Positions 9,352 through 18,404 of a stretch of DNA of 64,000 nt are shown one piece after another; within the stretch, counting starts at the first letter, position 1, and every line of letters starts with the position of its first letter. The stretch covers positions 390,354-454,353 of the forward strand of contig CAJXKF010000001.1 in assembly GCA_913055695.1 (NCBI GenBank), in the 5' to 3' direction. This DNA is from an uncultured Methylophaga sp. Its GTDB lineage: Bacteria > Pseudomonadota > Gammaproteobacteria > Nitrosococcales > Methylophagaceae. Both the position numbers and the translations under genes were made by a program. The notes under the pieces were generated by a model. The model saw only the letters and a program-made list of their open reading frames with translations. It was not told where the DNA came from and did not search any database.

Positions 9352-11490
9352 ATGTTCCAGAAAAAACAATCTGTACTGCTGGTCGGTGCTATTTTGTCCG
9401 CTCTGCCTGCTTCAGTCGTTGCAGCTGCCGAGAATAAGGCTGACGAGCCTATCGAAATTCCCAGTCTGACTGTGACGGCTGATCCACTGGGCGCACGCAG
9501 TCCTGATGAGCTCATTTTCCCGGTCAGTGTCTTGGCTGATGAAGCATTGGATAAACAACGTGCCGGTACCCTGGGTGAAACACTGAACGGTCTGCCCGGT
9601 GTGGCTAACTCTGACTTTGGTCCCGGCGTCGGTCGTCCGGTGGTTCGTGGGCTGCAGGGTTCACGGGTTCAGGTACTGGAAGACGGCCTGAAAACTGCCG
9701 ACGTTTCGGGTGAGGGGGGTGATCACACGGTGGCTATCGACCCCGGCCGCGCCGAACAAATCGAAGTATTCCGTGGTCCGGCTACCCTGCTTTATGGCAG
9801 TGGTGCGGCGGGCGGCGTGATTAACGTTAAAAGCGGCCGTTTCAGTCCTGAGTTCGGTGATTCACCGAGAGTGACTGGTCAGCTGGGTTATGGCTACAAC
9901 GGTGATGAGCGCCAGGGGAATATCGGTCTGGAGTTACCGGTCAGCGATAACTTTGTGTTACGAACCGACTACGGCTTGCGTCGCAGCCATGATTTTAATA
10001 TCGACGGTTACCAGCAAATCGGGCAAACCGAGGGCGATAAAGACACACTGCAAAACAGTGACGCGGTCAGTGACAGCTTCTCGGTCACCGGCCTGTTCAA
10101 AGGTGACTGGGGTCATGCCGGCCTCGGCTACAGCCGCTGGCGTACAGACTATGGTATTCCAGAAGTCTTTCTTGCTGAAGGCGAAGAAGAACAGGAACGT
10201 ATTCATGCCGATTATGACCGGGTCGATTTCCGCAGTGAATTCAACAACCCACTCCCCGGCTTTACCACCGCCAGGCTGAAACTGTCTCACACTGAATTCA
10301 ATCAGCAGGAAATCGGTGCTCACTTCCATGATGGCGAACTGGAAGAACGTGAGGTGGAAACCGATTTCACTAACGACGAGAGTGAAGCGCGGCTGGAGCT
10401 GGTGCACAATCCTTTCGGCCTCTGGCAGGGGGTGATTGGCATGCAGCTTAATAACCGTGAATTCGGTGCCGAAGGTGAAGGGCATGGTGGTCATGGTCAC
10501 GGTGGTGACGGCTTCTATATCCGTGACAACGACACCCGCTCTATGGGCCTGTTCGCGCTGGAAGAAAGACTCACTGATTTCGGCCGTTTGGAATTTGCGG
10601 CCCGTGTTGATCATGTCCGCTCCGATCCTGTGGCTTTGGGTGAAGAACGTCATATTGATCTGCCAAGCGGTGATGAACTGCATCAGGAAGCCAATCTCGG
10701 CAGCCGCAGCTATACCCCGTTCAGTCTATCTGCCGGTTCAATTATCGATCTGGATGAGCAGCATCATCTGCGTCTGGCTATCACCCGCTCGGAACGCGCA
10801 CCATCAGCCGAACAGCTGTATGCCTTTGGCAGACATGCGGCTTCCGCTACGGTGGAAATCGGTGATGCCAGCCTGGATGAAGAAACCTACACCAACTTCG
10901 AAATCGGTCTGGATCGTCATTCCGGTTCTTTCCGTTTTGATACCACCCTCTTTTACAACCATGTGCAGGACTTTATTTATCTGGCCTCTCGTGATGACGG
11001 TACCGGTAACCCGATCCTGATTGACGGCGATACGCTGGTCTTCAACCAGCAGGATGATGCCCGTTTCTATGGCGCTGAATTCACCGCTGCCTGGGATGTG
11101 ATTGAAGGTGCGGTGCCGGTCACCCTGCGTCTGTCCGGTGACTATGTCCGTGCCAAACTGGACAATGGTGGCAATCTGCCACGGATCAGTCCGGGAAGAC
11201 TGGGCTTTGGCGTTGATACGGCTTACCAGAACTGGTCATTGAGTGTCGATTACCGCCATGTATTCAGACAGAGTCAAAGTGCTGATCTGGAATCCGATAC
11301 CGAGGGTTACGATCTGCTGTCATTCAATGCCAGCTGGGCCCCTGACAGCCTGAAAGGGGCTGAGCTGTTTATTCAGGGCCGTAATCTGCTGAATGAAGAC
11401 GGACGTCGTCATCAAAGCTTCCTGAAGGATGAGGCACCGATTATCGGTCGCACCGTGATGACCGGTATCCGCTTTGACTTCGGCGGCTGA
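9352..11490 (+). CDS. znuD: TonB-dependent outer-membrane receptor, ZnuD-like (probable zinc)
   Basis: A 712-residue outer-membrane receptor. The start at 9352 (MFQKKQSV) has AAAGGA upstream and a signal peptide ending near VVAAAE; the track frame from 9031 adds a spurious N-terminus. A TonB box-like IPSLTVTA is followed by the plug domain (LGETLNGLPGV, VVRGLQGSRVQVLEDG, EVFRGPATLLYGSGAAGGVINV), then the beta-barrel. A His-rich loop GEGHGGHGHGGDGF near residue 375 and acidic/His stretches match zinc receptors of the ZnuD type. Zinc specificity is inferred from that loop. The barrel ends with RFDFGG rather than a plain terminal Phe. A strong hairpin terminator follows. Confidence 0.82.
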   Translation: MFQKKQSVLLVGAILSALPASVVAAAENKADEPIEIPSLTVTADPLGARSPDELIFPVSVLADEALDKQRAGTLGETLNGLPGVANSDFGPGVGRPVVRGLQGSRVQVLEDGLKTADVSGEGGDHTVAIDPGRAEQIEVFRGPATLLYGSGAAGGVINVKSGRFSPEFGDSPRVTGQLGYGYNGDERQGNIGLELPVSDNFVLRTDYGLRRSHDFNIDGYQQIGQTEGDKDTLQNSDAVSDSFSVTGLFKGDWGHAGLGYSRWRTDYGIPEVFLAEGEEEQERIHADYDRVDFRSEFNNPLPGFTTARLKLSHTEFNQQEIGAHFHDGELEEREVETDFTNDESEARLELVHNPFGLWQGVIGMQLNNREFGAEGEGHGGHGHGGDGFYIRDNDTRSMGLFALEERLTDFGRLEFAARVDHVRSDPVALGEERHIDLPSGDELHQEANLGSRSYTPFSLSAGSIIDLDEQHHLRLAITRSERAPSAEQLYAFGRHAASATVEIGDASLDEETYTNFEIGLDRHSGSFRFDTTLFYNHVQDFIYLASRDDGTGNPILIDGDTLVFNQQDDARFYGAEFTAAWDVIEGAVPVTLRLSGDYVRAKLDNGGNLPRISPGRLGFGVDTAYQNWSLSVDYRHVFRQSQSADLESDTEGYDLLSFNASWAPDSLKGAELFIQGRNLLNEDGRRHQSFLKDEAPIIGRTVMTGIRFDFGG

Positions 11491-11506
11491 GAAAAATAGA
11501 TGAACT

Positions 11507-11530
11507 GCAGCCGCCTGCGGGCGGCTGCTT
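11507..11530 (+). terminator. Rho-independent terminator after the zinc receptor
   Basis: GCAGCCGCC and GGCGGCTGC form a 9-base GC-rich stem with a 4-base TGCG loop, followed by a short TTT. It lies 16 bases after the receptor stop codon. Confidence 0.7.
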
Positions 11531-11597
11531 TCATCACTCGCGCAAAAGTGTTGTAGATTTGCTAGATTAAATGCTGATTAAACTTAAGGAGCAAGTG

Positions 11598-11942
11598 ATG
11601 GCAGACACTGAACAAAACCGTCAGAGCACAGCCAAAGTGGTATACCTGCTGTTTCTGGTTAATATTTTTATTCAGTTTCTGGGTATTATCGGGGTCATCA
11701 TTGCCTATGTGCATAAAAGTGATGCCCCGGCCTGGCTGCAGAGCCATTACCGGTTTCAGATCCGGACCTTCTGGATTGGCCTGCTCTATCTGTTTGTCGG
11801 CGTGATTCTCGCCACAGTCGCCATCGGTTATTTCATCCTGCTGTTCTGGGTTATCTGGGTCATTGTTCGCTGTGTCAAAGGCATTAAATATCTGGACCAG
11901 AATCAGCCCTACCCCAATCCTGCAAGCTGGCTGTTTGGCTAG
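11598..11942 (+). CDS. Small multi-pass membrane protein (DUF4870-like)
   Basis: A 114-residue membrane protein. The start at 11598 (MADTEQN) has AAGGAG at ideal spacing; the track start at 11571 is too early. It has a hydrophobic pair of segments at about residues 14-38 (VVYLLFLVNIFIQFLGIIGVIIAYV) and another pair at 57-90, with HYRFQIRTFWIGLLY between. The cytoplasmic-looking HYRFQ turn recalls small DUF4870-type membrane proteins. Function is unknown. It stands alone between two terminators, so it is probably a single-gene transcript. Confidence 0.75.
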   Translation: MADTEQNRQSTAKVVYLLFLVNIFIQFLGIIGVIIAYVHKSDAPAWLQSHYRFQIRTFWIGLLYLFVGVILATVAIGYFILLFWVIWVIVRCVKGIKYLDQNQPYPNPASWLFG

Positions 11943-11954
11943 GCTCAATCTCTG

Positions 11955-11979
11955 AACCGCGCTCCGGCGCGGTTTTTTA
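11955..11979. terminator. Terminator between convergent genes
   Basis: AACCGCGC and GCGCGGTT form an 8-base stem with a TCCG loop followed by TTTTTT on the plus strand. It ends the small membrane protein transcript. It abuts the stop codon of the minus-strand SDR gene and could also weakly serve that strand. Confidence 0.8.
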
Positions 11980-12738
11980 TTCGCGGTGAAAAGCCATCGG
12001 CCCGTTGGCTTCCTGTGTCGGCATCAGTTCCAAGGTGGTGACATTGACATGCTGCGGGGTGTTGACCAGCCACCAGACGGTGTTAGCCACATCTTCAGCT
12101 CGCAAGGCAATGGTACCCTCATAGACCTTGTCGGCCCGGTTTTTATCGTCATTAAAGCGCACCATGGAGAATTCGGTCTCGGCATTACCGGGCTCAATAT
12201 TGCTGACCCTGACATTAGTACCCAGTAAATCAGCCCTGACCGCCAGAGAAAACTGGCGCACAAAGGCTTTGGTACCGCAGTAAACATTACCCCCGGGATA
12301 GGGCCAGTTGCCTGCCACCGAGCCGATATTGATGATGTATCCGGTTTTGCGCTCGACCATGGCAGGCAGGACTGTCCGTGTGCAATAAAGCAGCCCCTTG
12401 ATATTGGTATCAACCATTTTTTCCCAGTCATCCAGCCGGGTTTCATGGGCAGCTTCCAGCCCCAGTGCGAGGCCGGCATTATTGACTAGCACATCAATCT
12501 GACTGAAGGCATCCGGTAAGTCAGTAAAAGCCTGCTCCACTGCCTCTCTGTCACTGACATCAAAGCAGCAGGTATGCACCTTGTCCGCACCGCCCAGAGC
12601 CTGTTGCAGTTCATCCAGACGCTGCTGCCGGCGGCCGGTGATAATCAGTCGCCAGCCCTTGCCGGCAAACAGCCGGGCACAGGCTTCACCAAAACCGGAA
12701 GTGGCACCGGTAATCATAATAACGGGGGATGAGCTCAT
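11977..12738 (-). CDS. SDR family NADP-dependent oxidoreductase (YdfG-like)
   Basis: A classical short-chain dehydrogenase of 253 residues. The cofactor-binding TGATSGFG is near residue 10, NNAGLA at about 90, and the catalytic Ser in NIGSVAGNWPYPGGNVYCGTK precedes the Tyr-x3-Lys pair (YCGTK). TGRR after the second strand suggests NADP preference. Sequence style is close to YdfG (3-hydroxy acid / serine dehydrogenase, malonic semialdehyde reductase). The true substrate cannot be read from sequence. It ends at a terminator shared with the neighbouring convergent gene. Confidence 0.87.
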   Translation of the reverse strand: MSSSPVIMITGATSGFGEACARLFAGKGWRLIITGRRQQRLDELQQALGGADKVHTCCFDVSDREAVEQAFTDLPDAFSQIDVLVNNAGLALGLEAAHETRLDDWEKMVDTNIKGLLYCTRTVLPAMVERKTGYIINIGSVAGNWPYPGGNVYCGTKAFVRQFSLAVRADLLGTNVRVSNIEPGNAETEFSMVRFNDDKNRADKVYEGTIALRAEDVANTVWWLVNTPQHVNVTTLELMPTQEANGPMAFHRE

Positions 12739-12793
12739 ACTTCCTCCTCAGTATGGATCAATCTGCGGGCCGGCTCGTCCTCTTCAGGTCTAG

Positions 12794-13651
12794 TCAGGCA
12801 CCTTCAGAAAACACGATAGTTCTGCGACCACTGATAATAATGCGGTGTTCAATATGGGCTTTCACTGCCCGTGCCAGCACCAGCCGTTCAATGTCTTTAC
12901 CAATCATGACCAGGTCTTCCGGGCTGTTATCGTGCATGACTCTCTCGACATCCTGCTCGATAATCGGCCCTTCATCCAACTCTGCGGTGGCGTAATGCGC
13001 CGTAGCACCAATCAGTTTAACGCCGCGTTCATAAGCTTGATGATAAGGTCTGGCGCCCTGGAAAGCAGGCAGAAAGCCGTGATGGATATTAATCACACGA
13101 CCGGCGAATTCACGGACAAAATCTTCCGACAGGATCTGCATGTAACGCGCCATCACCACCAGATCAATCTCGTACTGTTCCAGTAACTGTTTGATGGCGG
13201 CTTCCTGCTGCGGCTTGGTTTCTTGGGTGATAGGCAGATGATAGAAAGGTTTGTCGAACTGTCTGGCCATATACTCCAGATCATCATGATTACCGATGAT
13301 GAGTGGAATATCGCATTTCAGTTCGCCTTCCAGTTCTCGCAATAACAGGTCATAGCCGCAGTGCGAGGCGCGGGTCACCATCAGAGCAACGCGATAAGGT
13401 TTAGCACTGTAACGAACTGACCAGGTCAGCTTCATCTTCCGGGCGAAATGATCAAACTCGCTTTCGAGCTGCCCGGTTGGCATCTGGCCCTCGTCTTCAA
13501 GCCGGATCCGCATGAAATACTGGCCGTTCTCGACATCGGTATATTGCTGACAATGCAGGATATTAAATTCACGTTCGGCAAAAAAACCGGTAATACCCGC
13601 TACCAGTCCTTTGCGGTCCGGGCACTGAACCAGGAAAACAATCGCGCTCAT
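12794..13651 (-). CDS. purU: Formyltetrahydrofolate deformylase PurU
   Basis: PurU hydrolyses 10-formyltetrahydrofolate to tetrahydrofolate and formate, balancing one-carbon pools and feeding PurT. An N-terminal ACT domain (VFLVQCPDRKGLVAGITGFF) is followed by the formyl-transferase-fold catalytic domain with INIHHGFLPAFQGARPYHQAY, and the conserved Asp in LDEGPIIEQDVERV. The start at 13651 (MSAIVF) gives 285 residues, close to the 280 of E. coli; the longer track frame adds an unlikely basic leader. In a methylotroph or formate user this could matter for C1 balance, but that is inference. Confidence 0.94.
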   Translation of the reverse strand: MSAIVFLVQCPDRKGLVAGITGFFAEREFNILHCQQYTDVENGQYFMRIRLEDEGQMPTGQLESEFDHFARKMKLTWSVRYSAKPYRVALMVTRASHCGYDLLLRELEGELKCDIPLIIGNHDDLEYMARQFDKPFYHLPITQETKPQQEAAIKQLLEQYEIDLVVMARYMQILSEDFVREFAGRVINIHHGFLPAFQGARPYHQAYERGVKLIGATAHYATAELDEGPIIEQDVERVMHDNSPEDLVMIGKDIERLVLARAVKAHIEHRIIISGRRTIVFSEGA

Positions 13652-13708
13652 TTCAGTCTTTCCATAAAGGCGGCAGTGCCGCTTAGCCAAATGCCAAATC
13701 CTACCTGA

Positions 13709-14059
13709 TTATTCATACTCGTTGTACTTATCTGCGCAGCCTTTAACTCTGTCTTTGGGATATTTGGCCGCGTTCTTGGCTATCTTGTTTTTCACCACCT
13801 GGTTCAAATCAATATTGAGATCATGACAGAGATAACTGAGGTAAACGGCAACATCGGCGATTTCATCTTCCAGTTGCTCACGTTTATCCGAAGCCAGCAT
13901 CTCTCTGACTTCGTCCTGGTTACGCCATTGAAACCACTCCAGCAGTTCTGCCGCTTCGATGGAGAGCGAGATCGCAATATCTTTGGGATTATGAAACTGT
14001 TCCCAGTCGCGTTCTTTACGAAACTGAATCAGTGCTTCCAAAAGGCTCTTCTCAATCAT
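13709..14059 (-). CDS. MazG-like nucleotide pyrophosphohydrolase
   Basis: A 116-residue all-alpha NTP pyrophosphohydrolase of the MazG-like/dCTPase (RS21-C6) group. The metal-binding acidic motif is visible as SIEAAELLEWFQW and the second pair as LEDEIADVAVYL, the E-x3-E...E-x3-D pattern. YPKDRVKG is a typical C-terminal ending. Such enzymes clear non-canonical or damaged nucleotides; the exact substrate is not evident. Its start overlaps the end of the upstream alpha/beta hydrolase by eight bases, implying an operon. Confidence 0.85.
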   Translation of the reverse strand: MIEKSLLEALIQFRKERDWEQFHNPKDIAISLSIEAAELLEWFQWRNQDEVREMLASDKREQLEDEIADVAVYLSYLCHDLNIDLNQVVKNKIAKNAAKYPKDRVKGCADKYNEYE

Positions 14060-14816
14060 CGCCTAAAAAATCCTCGACAATCTGTTTGAATTGCTGCGGC
14101 CGCTCCGCATGTACCCAATGACCGGCTTTATCTATTGCCTGCAACTGGGCCTTCGGGAAATGCTTTGAGATCAGCTCACGGTCTTCGTCTGTCACATATT
14201 CAGACAGGGCGCCATAGACGAACAGGCTGTCGGCAGTGACGGTGCTATCCTCACAGACCGGCGCCATCAACGCCTGATAGTTGGCTTTAAGTGCGGGCAG
14301 GTTAATCCGCCAGTAAAGCCCGTCATCGCCAGATTGCAGGTTCATCAAAAGAAACTGGCGTACGCTCTTGTCGGTGACTTTGTCAGCTAGAGCTTCATCG
14401 ACTGCCGAGCGCGATTCCAGGCTTTGCAAATCAAGCGCCAGCATCGCGTCCATCAACGGTGTGTGTTCGCTGAAATAGCGACGCGGTGAAATATCGACCA
14501 CGACCAGTTTATCCATCCAGGCAGTCTGCTCAGCGGCAAACTGCATCGCGACTTTGCCGCCCAGTGAGTGACCCAGCACATGCACTTTATGCAAACCCAG
14601 ATCACCACATAACTGTTCGATATCCGCTGCCATGCTGGCAAAATCCTGCCTGTCGCTATGTGGCGAGCGGCCGTGATTTCGAAGATCAACACTAATCACC
14701 CGGTAATACCGGGAAAAATACTTAGCCATACTGCGCCAGTTGTCGGATGAGCCGAACAGGCCGTGGATAATCAGTAAGGGGTGTCCCTCACCGCTGTCTT
14801 GATAGTGCAATTTCAT
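14052..14816 (-). CDS. Alpha/beta hydrolase, YbfF-like esterase
   Basis: A 254-residue alpha/beta-hydrolase. The oxyanion region IHGLFGSSDNW, the nucleophile elbow GHSLGGKVAM (Ser near residue 86), and the catalytic His in KAGHWVHAERP are visible. DLRNHGRSPHS is typical of the YbfF esterase group of proteobacteria. E. coli YbfF hydrolyses short acyl esters including acyl-CoA in vitro; a physiological substrate is not established. It overlaps the downstream pyrophosphohydrolase gene and is divergent from a short GTG-start gene. Confidence 0.87.
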   Translation of the reverse strand: MKLHYQDSGEGHPLLIIHGLFGSSDNWRSMAKYFSRYYRVISVDLRNHGRSPHSDRQDFASMAADIEQLCGDLGLHKVHVLGHSLGGKVAMQFAAEQTAWMDKLVVVDISPRRYFSEHTPLMDAMLALDLQSLESRSAVDEALADKVTDKSVRQFLLMNLQSGDDGLYWRINLPALKANYQALMAPVCEDSTVTADSLFVYGALSEYVTDEDRELISKHFPKAQLQAIDKAGHWVHAERPQQFKQIVEDFLGDD

Positions 14817-14834
14817 GGCGTGTGACTTGAACGA

Positions 14835-14840
14835 TATAAT
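14835..14840 (+). promoter_or_regulatory. Candidate -10 box for the short gene at 14867
   Basis: A perfect TATAAT lies 27 bases before the GTG start and just upstream of a GGGAG ribosome binding site. The -35 region at expected spacing (TTCATG, overlapping the divergent hydrolase start) is weak. Confidence 0.4.
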
Positions 14841-14866
14841 GTTGGATTATTTCAAGGGAGTATAAC

Positions 14867-15043
14867 GTGGAAGACGAAACTATTCTGGTGATGCTGGTCA
14901 AGCAATACGCTGACAAGTTCGGTATTACCTTCAGCTCAAAATACCTGGATGATCCGGACAAGAAACAGAAACTCATCAAGCTGATTCAGGAAGCGGTTGC
15001 CGGCAAGCGCGGCCCGGTTACCGACGCCGATCTGGAGTCATAA
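14867..15043 (+). CDS. Small conserved-looking protein, 58 residues, GTG start
   Basis: This gene is too short for the ORF track. It starts with GTG six bases after GGGAG (cAAGGGAGtataacGTG) and ends at TAA followed at once by a strong terminator. The product begins MEDETILVMLVKQYADKFG, then SSKYLDDPDKKQKLIKLI, and ends TDADLES. It is charged, soluble-looking and mostly helical, with no signal peptide or Cys. I do not recognise a family. A -10 box, good ribosome binding site, complete frame and own terminator together make it a convincing single-gene unit. Confidence 0.7.
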   Translation: MEDETILVMLVKQYADKFGITFSSKYLDDPDKKQKLIKLIQEAVAGKRGPVTDADLES

Positions 15044-15070
15044 AAAAAGCCACCGAAAGGTGGCTTTTTT
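15043..15070. terminator. Strong bidirectional terminator
   Basis: GCCACC-gaaa-GGTGGC with an A-run before and a T-run after, so it can terminate both the short plus-strand gene and the convergent fabA-fabB transcript. The GNRA-like tetraloop adds stability. Confidence 0.9.
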
Positions 15071-15072
15071 AT

Positions 15073-16293
15073 TCAGTCATCCAGCTTCTCAAACACCAGA
15101 CAGGCATTGGTACCACCGAAACCGAAACTGTTCGACATCACTGTGCTCAGGCCCGCATTATCGACCCGCTCACGCAGAATCGGCATGCCTTCAGCTTCCG
15201 GATCCAGCGTCTCGATATTGGCAGAAGCGGCCAGGAAATCATTGTCCAGCATCAGTAGACTGTAGATAGCTTCCTGCACACCGGCAGCACCGAGTGAGTG
15301 ACCGGACAGGGATTTGGTTGACCCGACATGCGGAATGGCATCGCCAAAGGTGCGTTTGATGGCACCCAGTTCAGCCAGATCACCTACCGGTGTCGAGGTG
15401 CCGTGGGCATTGATGTACTGAACCTTGCCACGCGCGGTTGACATCGCCAGTTGCATACAACGTTCAGCGCCTTCACCTGACGGGGCCACCATGTCATAAC
15501 CATCGGAAGTGGCACCATAACCGGTCAGTTCAGCGTAGATTTTAGCGCCGCGGGCTTTGGCATGTTCATATTCTTCCAGCACGATCACACCGCCACCGCC
15601 GGCAATGACAAAACCGTCACGATCAGCATCATAAGCGCGTGAGGCTTTTTCCGGCGTGTCATTGTACTTGGTGGACAGAGCGCCCATCGCATCGAACAAT
15701 GAACTCATCGTCCAGTGTTCCTCCTCGCCGCCGCCGGCAAAGACGATGTCCTGCTTGCCCATCTGAATCTGTTCCATCGCGGTGCCGATACAGTGGGCAC
15801 TGGTGGCACAGGCAGATGACATAGAATAGTTAATGCCCTTGATTTTGAATGGGGTCGCCAGACAGGCTGAGGTGGTGCTGCCCATGACCTGGGTGACACG
15901 ATAAGGGCCGATGCGTTTCAGGCCTTTCTCACGCAGTATATCCGCCGCTTCCACCTGATTGGATGAGGAAGCGCCACCCGAACCCATAATCAGACCGGTG
16001 CGGATATTGGAAATCTGCTCTTCTTTAAGATCCGCATCATCAATCGCCTGCTGCATCGCGATATAACTGTAGGCAGCCGCATCGCCCATAAAGCGCAGGG
16101 TCTTGCGATCGATATATTCTTTGAAGTCGATATCAATGGTACCGGCAACATGACTGCGAAAGCCCATGTCGGCATAGTCCTGTTTGAATCGAATACCGGA
16201 ACGACCTTGGCGCAGGGATTCAGTGACCGTCGCGGCATCCAGCCCCAGACAGGATGTAATACCCAGTCCTGTGACAACTACACGTCTCATCAT
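15073..16293 (-). CDS. fabB: 3-oxoacyl-ACP synthase I FabB
   Basis: FabB condenses malonyl-ACP with acyl-ACP and is needed to elongate unsaturated intermediates made by FabA. The catalytic Cys is in [12 protein letters not shown] (around residue 161), and the two active-site His lie in [11 protein letters not shown] and [12 protein letters not shown] Lys in TKSLSGH completes the triad. The length of 406 residues matches FabB. It is seven bases downstream of fabA, the standard proteobacterial fabA-fabB operon. Two adjacent ATG codons leave the start at 16293 or 16290. Confidence 0.96.
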   Translation of the reverse strand: MMRRVVVTGLGITSCLGLDAATVTESLRQGRSGIRFKQDYADMGFRSHVAGTIDIDFKEYIDRKTLRFMGDAAAYSYIAMQQAIDDADLKEEQISNIRTGLIMGSGGASSSNQVEAADILREKGLKRIGPYRVTQVMGSTTSACLATPFKIKGINYSMSSACATSAHCIGTAMEQIQMGKQDIVFAGGGEEEHWTMSSLFDAMGALSTKYNDTPEKASRAYDADRDGFVIAGGGGVIVLEEYEHAKARGAKIYAELTGYGATSDGYDMVAPSGEGAERCMQLAMSTARGKVQYINAHGTSTPVGDLAELGAIKRTFGDAIPHVGSTKSLSGHSLGAAGVQEAIYSLLMLDNDFLAASANIETLDPEAEGMPILRERVDNAGLSTVMSNSFGFGGTNACLVFEKLDD

Positions 16294-16299
16294 TAAATC

Positions 16300-16815
16300 C
16301 TAAAAATCATCGGTGGAAGTAAACAGACCAACACGCAGGTCTTTAGCCGCATAGATCTCTCGGCCATCAACCGACACTGTACCATCTGCGATAGCCAGCA
16401 CAAGTTTGCGTGCGATCACTCGTTTAAGGTCGATCCGGTAAGTGACCTTTTTGGCTGTGGGCAGGACCTGACCGGTAAATTTGACTTCGCCTGAACCCAG
16501 CGCGCGGCCTCTGCCGGGATTACCATCCCAGGCCAGAAAGAAACCGACCAGTTGCCACATCGCATCAAGACCGAGACAGCCGGGCATCACCGGATCACCG
16601 GGGAAGTGACAGGCAAAGAACCACAGGTCAGGATGGATATCCAGTTCCGCAATGATTTCGCCCTTGCCATATGCTCCACCGGTATTGGAGATATGAGTAA
16701 TGCGGTCCATCATTAGCATGTTTGGAATCGGTAACTGGGCATTGCCGGGACCGAACATCTGCCCGTGTCCGCATTGCAATAATTCTTCGTAGGTGAATGA
16801 TGATTGCTTACTCAT
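16300..16815 (-). CDS. fabA: 3-hydroxydecanoyl-ACP dehydratase/isomerase FabA
   Basis: FabA dehydrates 3-hydroxydecanoyl-ACP and isomerises the product to the cis-3 form, the branch point of anaerobic-type unsaturated fatty acid synthesis. The hot-dog fold active-site His is in [24 protein letters not shown], and the Asp in the same stretch is also present. The start at 16815 ([12 protein letters not shown]), preceded by AAGAGAG, gives 171 residues against 172 in E. coli; the track frame adds 19 spurious residues. It forms an operon with fabB. I could not identify a FabR or FadR site upstream. Confidence 0.96.
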   Translation of the reverse strand: MSKQSSFTYEELLQCGHGQMFGPGNAQLPIPNMLMMDRITHISNTGGAYGKGEIIAELDIHPDLWFFACHFPGDPVMPGCLGLDAMWQLVGFFLAWDGNPGRGRALGSGEVKFTGQVLPTAKKVTYRIDLKRVIARKLVLAIADGTVSVDGREIYAAKDLRVGLFTSTDDF

Positions 16816-16901
16816 GAACTCTCTTAAATAACCCGCCAATAGGGCATCGTATGATAGCACGAACGTTTCCAAACCAGAAAAAAACCGGCCCTGACGCCAC
16901 T

Positions 16902-16930
16902 AAAAAAAAGCCACGACACGATGTCGTGGC
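16902..16930 (-). terminator. Terminator of the type I secretion operon
   Basis: On the minus strand GCCACGACA-tcg-TGTCGTGGC forms a 9-base stem, followed by eight T residues. It lies about 25 bases past the stop of the TolC-like gene, closing the lapBC-luxR-tolC region. Confidence 0.88.
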
Positions 16931-16954
16931 TTTGATATCAAAAATAACGCCGGT

Positions 16955-18271
16955 TTATTGATTGGCAGCGACAGTGGTCGCGGCTTCCGGCGGTTCTACA
17001 TTCAGGCCTTGCAGCAGCATCCCCATGCTATTGAGGATACGATACATCGCAAACATCTCATCATACTGAGTATTCACCAGTGCAGTACGCGCTCTGAATA
17101 CCTCGTTTTCAGAATCCAGCAAGTCAAGCAGAGTACGCTGACCGAGGCTGAACTGTTGCTGATAAGCATCACGGGCCTTTTCGCTCGATTGAACGTGCTG
17201 TTCCCGTGCCGGCAACTGACTTCTCAGCGTCTGCCATGCATTCCAGGACAAGCGAACACTCTCTTCAACCTGACGATGCGTGTTATTACGGATTTCAGCC
17301 GCCTGATTAATCAGAAATGCCGTTTCTTCACGGCGGGCACTGTCACGACCGCCATTGTAGAGGTTATAGCGCAGCCGAAGCATTGCGGTGATGTCTTTAT
17401 CTTTGCCTTCCTGACCGTCAATATCATGATCAGCACGGGTACCCAGCTCGAAGTGCAGATCAGGATAGAACGGCGCTTTTGCTGTGGCATGCTGCTCCTG
17501 AGCAGATTCGACATCGTAGTTTGCCAGGCGCAGTGTCGGGTGATTTTCCAGTGCCACCGCAATAGCTTCATCACGGCTTGCTGGAATCAGGTTAATCGGT
17601 GAATCGGGTTTGCTCAAAGAAGTAGGTGGCATACCTACTACACGCAGGTAAGCGGTTTCTGCATCTCTCAGATTGCTCTGTTCCGACTGCAGATTGGCTT
17701 CAGCCAAAGCCAGACGGCCCAGGCTCTGATCCATATCGGCTCTGCGACCGACACCGCGTTCAGCCCGCAGCATGATCTGATCGTGTGTGCGCTGATGCGC
17801 TTCCAGATTCGTCTGAGCCAGTTCAACCAGCTTCTGCCGGCGCAACACATTAAGGTAGGCCTCTACCGCTTCCAGGCCAGTATTTTCTGCTGCACTGTAA
17901 ACACCGAAAGCACGGGAGTTGGTTCTTGCCTGTTGCCGATCAACTTCGTTGGGAGTTTCAAAACCGTCAAACAGCATTTGTCTGAGGTTAAGGCTGGCTT
18001 CATCACGGTTGAGGTGAACTTCCCCCCGTCCGGCAGCCCGGGTACTGGGGTTGTCAGTCATTTCCCAACCGGTACCAACGGCGAGATCAACCGTCGGGTA
18101 ATACCCCGCCTGCGCTTGATCAATTTCTTTGGCAACTGCCTGTCGTTCATGAACGGCCGCGAGAACATCAGGGTTGGTTTTTACCGTGGCATCCACTGCT
18201 TCCTGCAGGGTATCGGCGTTAGCAATGCCAACCGAGATACAAAGAGGGATGACGATAGCTAATGGTTTCAT
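16955..18271 (-). CDS. TolC-family outer-membrane channel of a type I secretion system (LapE/AggA-like)
   Basis: A 438-residue outer-membrane efflux protein. MKPLAIVIPLCISVGIANA is a signal peptide, and two tandem outer-membrane-efflux-protein repeats follow, each beginning with a L-x-E-A-V-x-x-A-L/T-x-x-N-P helix (LQEAVDATVKTNPDV and DEAIAVALENHPTLRLA). The C-terminal helix with FSLGQRTLLDLLDSENEVF is the signature of the AggA/LapE type I secretion subgroup. AGGATTAGGATT precedes the ATG. It lies 133 bases after the LuxR-type gene, so it may also have its own promoter. It would complete the ABC/HlyD export channel encoded upstream. Confidence 0.9.
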   Translation of the reverse strand: MKPLAIVIPLCISVGIANADTLQEAVDATVKTNPDVLAAVHERQAVAKEIDQAQAGYYPTVDLAVGTGWEMTDNPSTRAAGRGEVHLNRDEASLNLRQMLFDGFETPNEVDRQQARTNSRAFGVYSAAENTGLEAVEAYLNVLRRQKLVELAQTNLEAHQRTHDQIMLRAERGVGRRADMDQSLGRLALAEANLQSEQSNLRDAETAYLRVVGMPPTSLSKPDSPINLIPASRDEAIAVALENHPTLRLANYDVESAQEQHATAKAPFYPDLHFELGTRADHDIDGQEGKDKDITAMLRLRYNLYNGGRDSARREETAFLINQAAEIRNNTHRQVEESVRLSWNAWQTLRSQLPAREQHVQSSEKARDAYQQQFSLGQRTLLDLLDSENEVFRARTALVNTQYDEMFAMYRILNSMGMLLQGLNVEPPEAATTVAANQ

Positions 18272-18404
18272 AATCCTAATCCTATCTGTAAATGCAATGC
18301 TTTCGGCGGCCCCTCAGGCATCACTAGATCAAACGTCCAAAATTGTTTTAAGTTGTGCTCATAAGCAACTGTATTACAACATAAGCTGCGTCGCAATAGG
18401 TTCC

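Noticed and set aside
10436-11020. 194-residue plus-strand ORF inside the receptor gene
   Set aside because: Out-of-frame shadow of the receptor coding sequence, with no ribosome binding site or family pattern.
15990-16277. 95-residue ORF within fabB
   Set aside because: Alternate-frame shadow of a well-identified gene.
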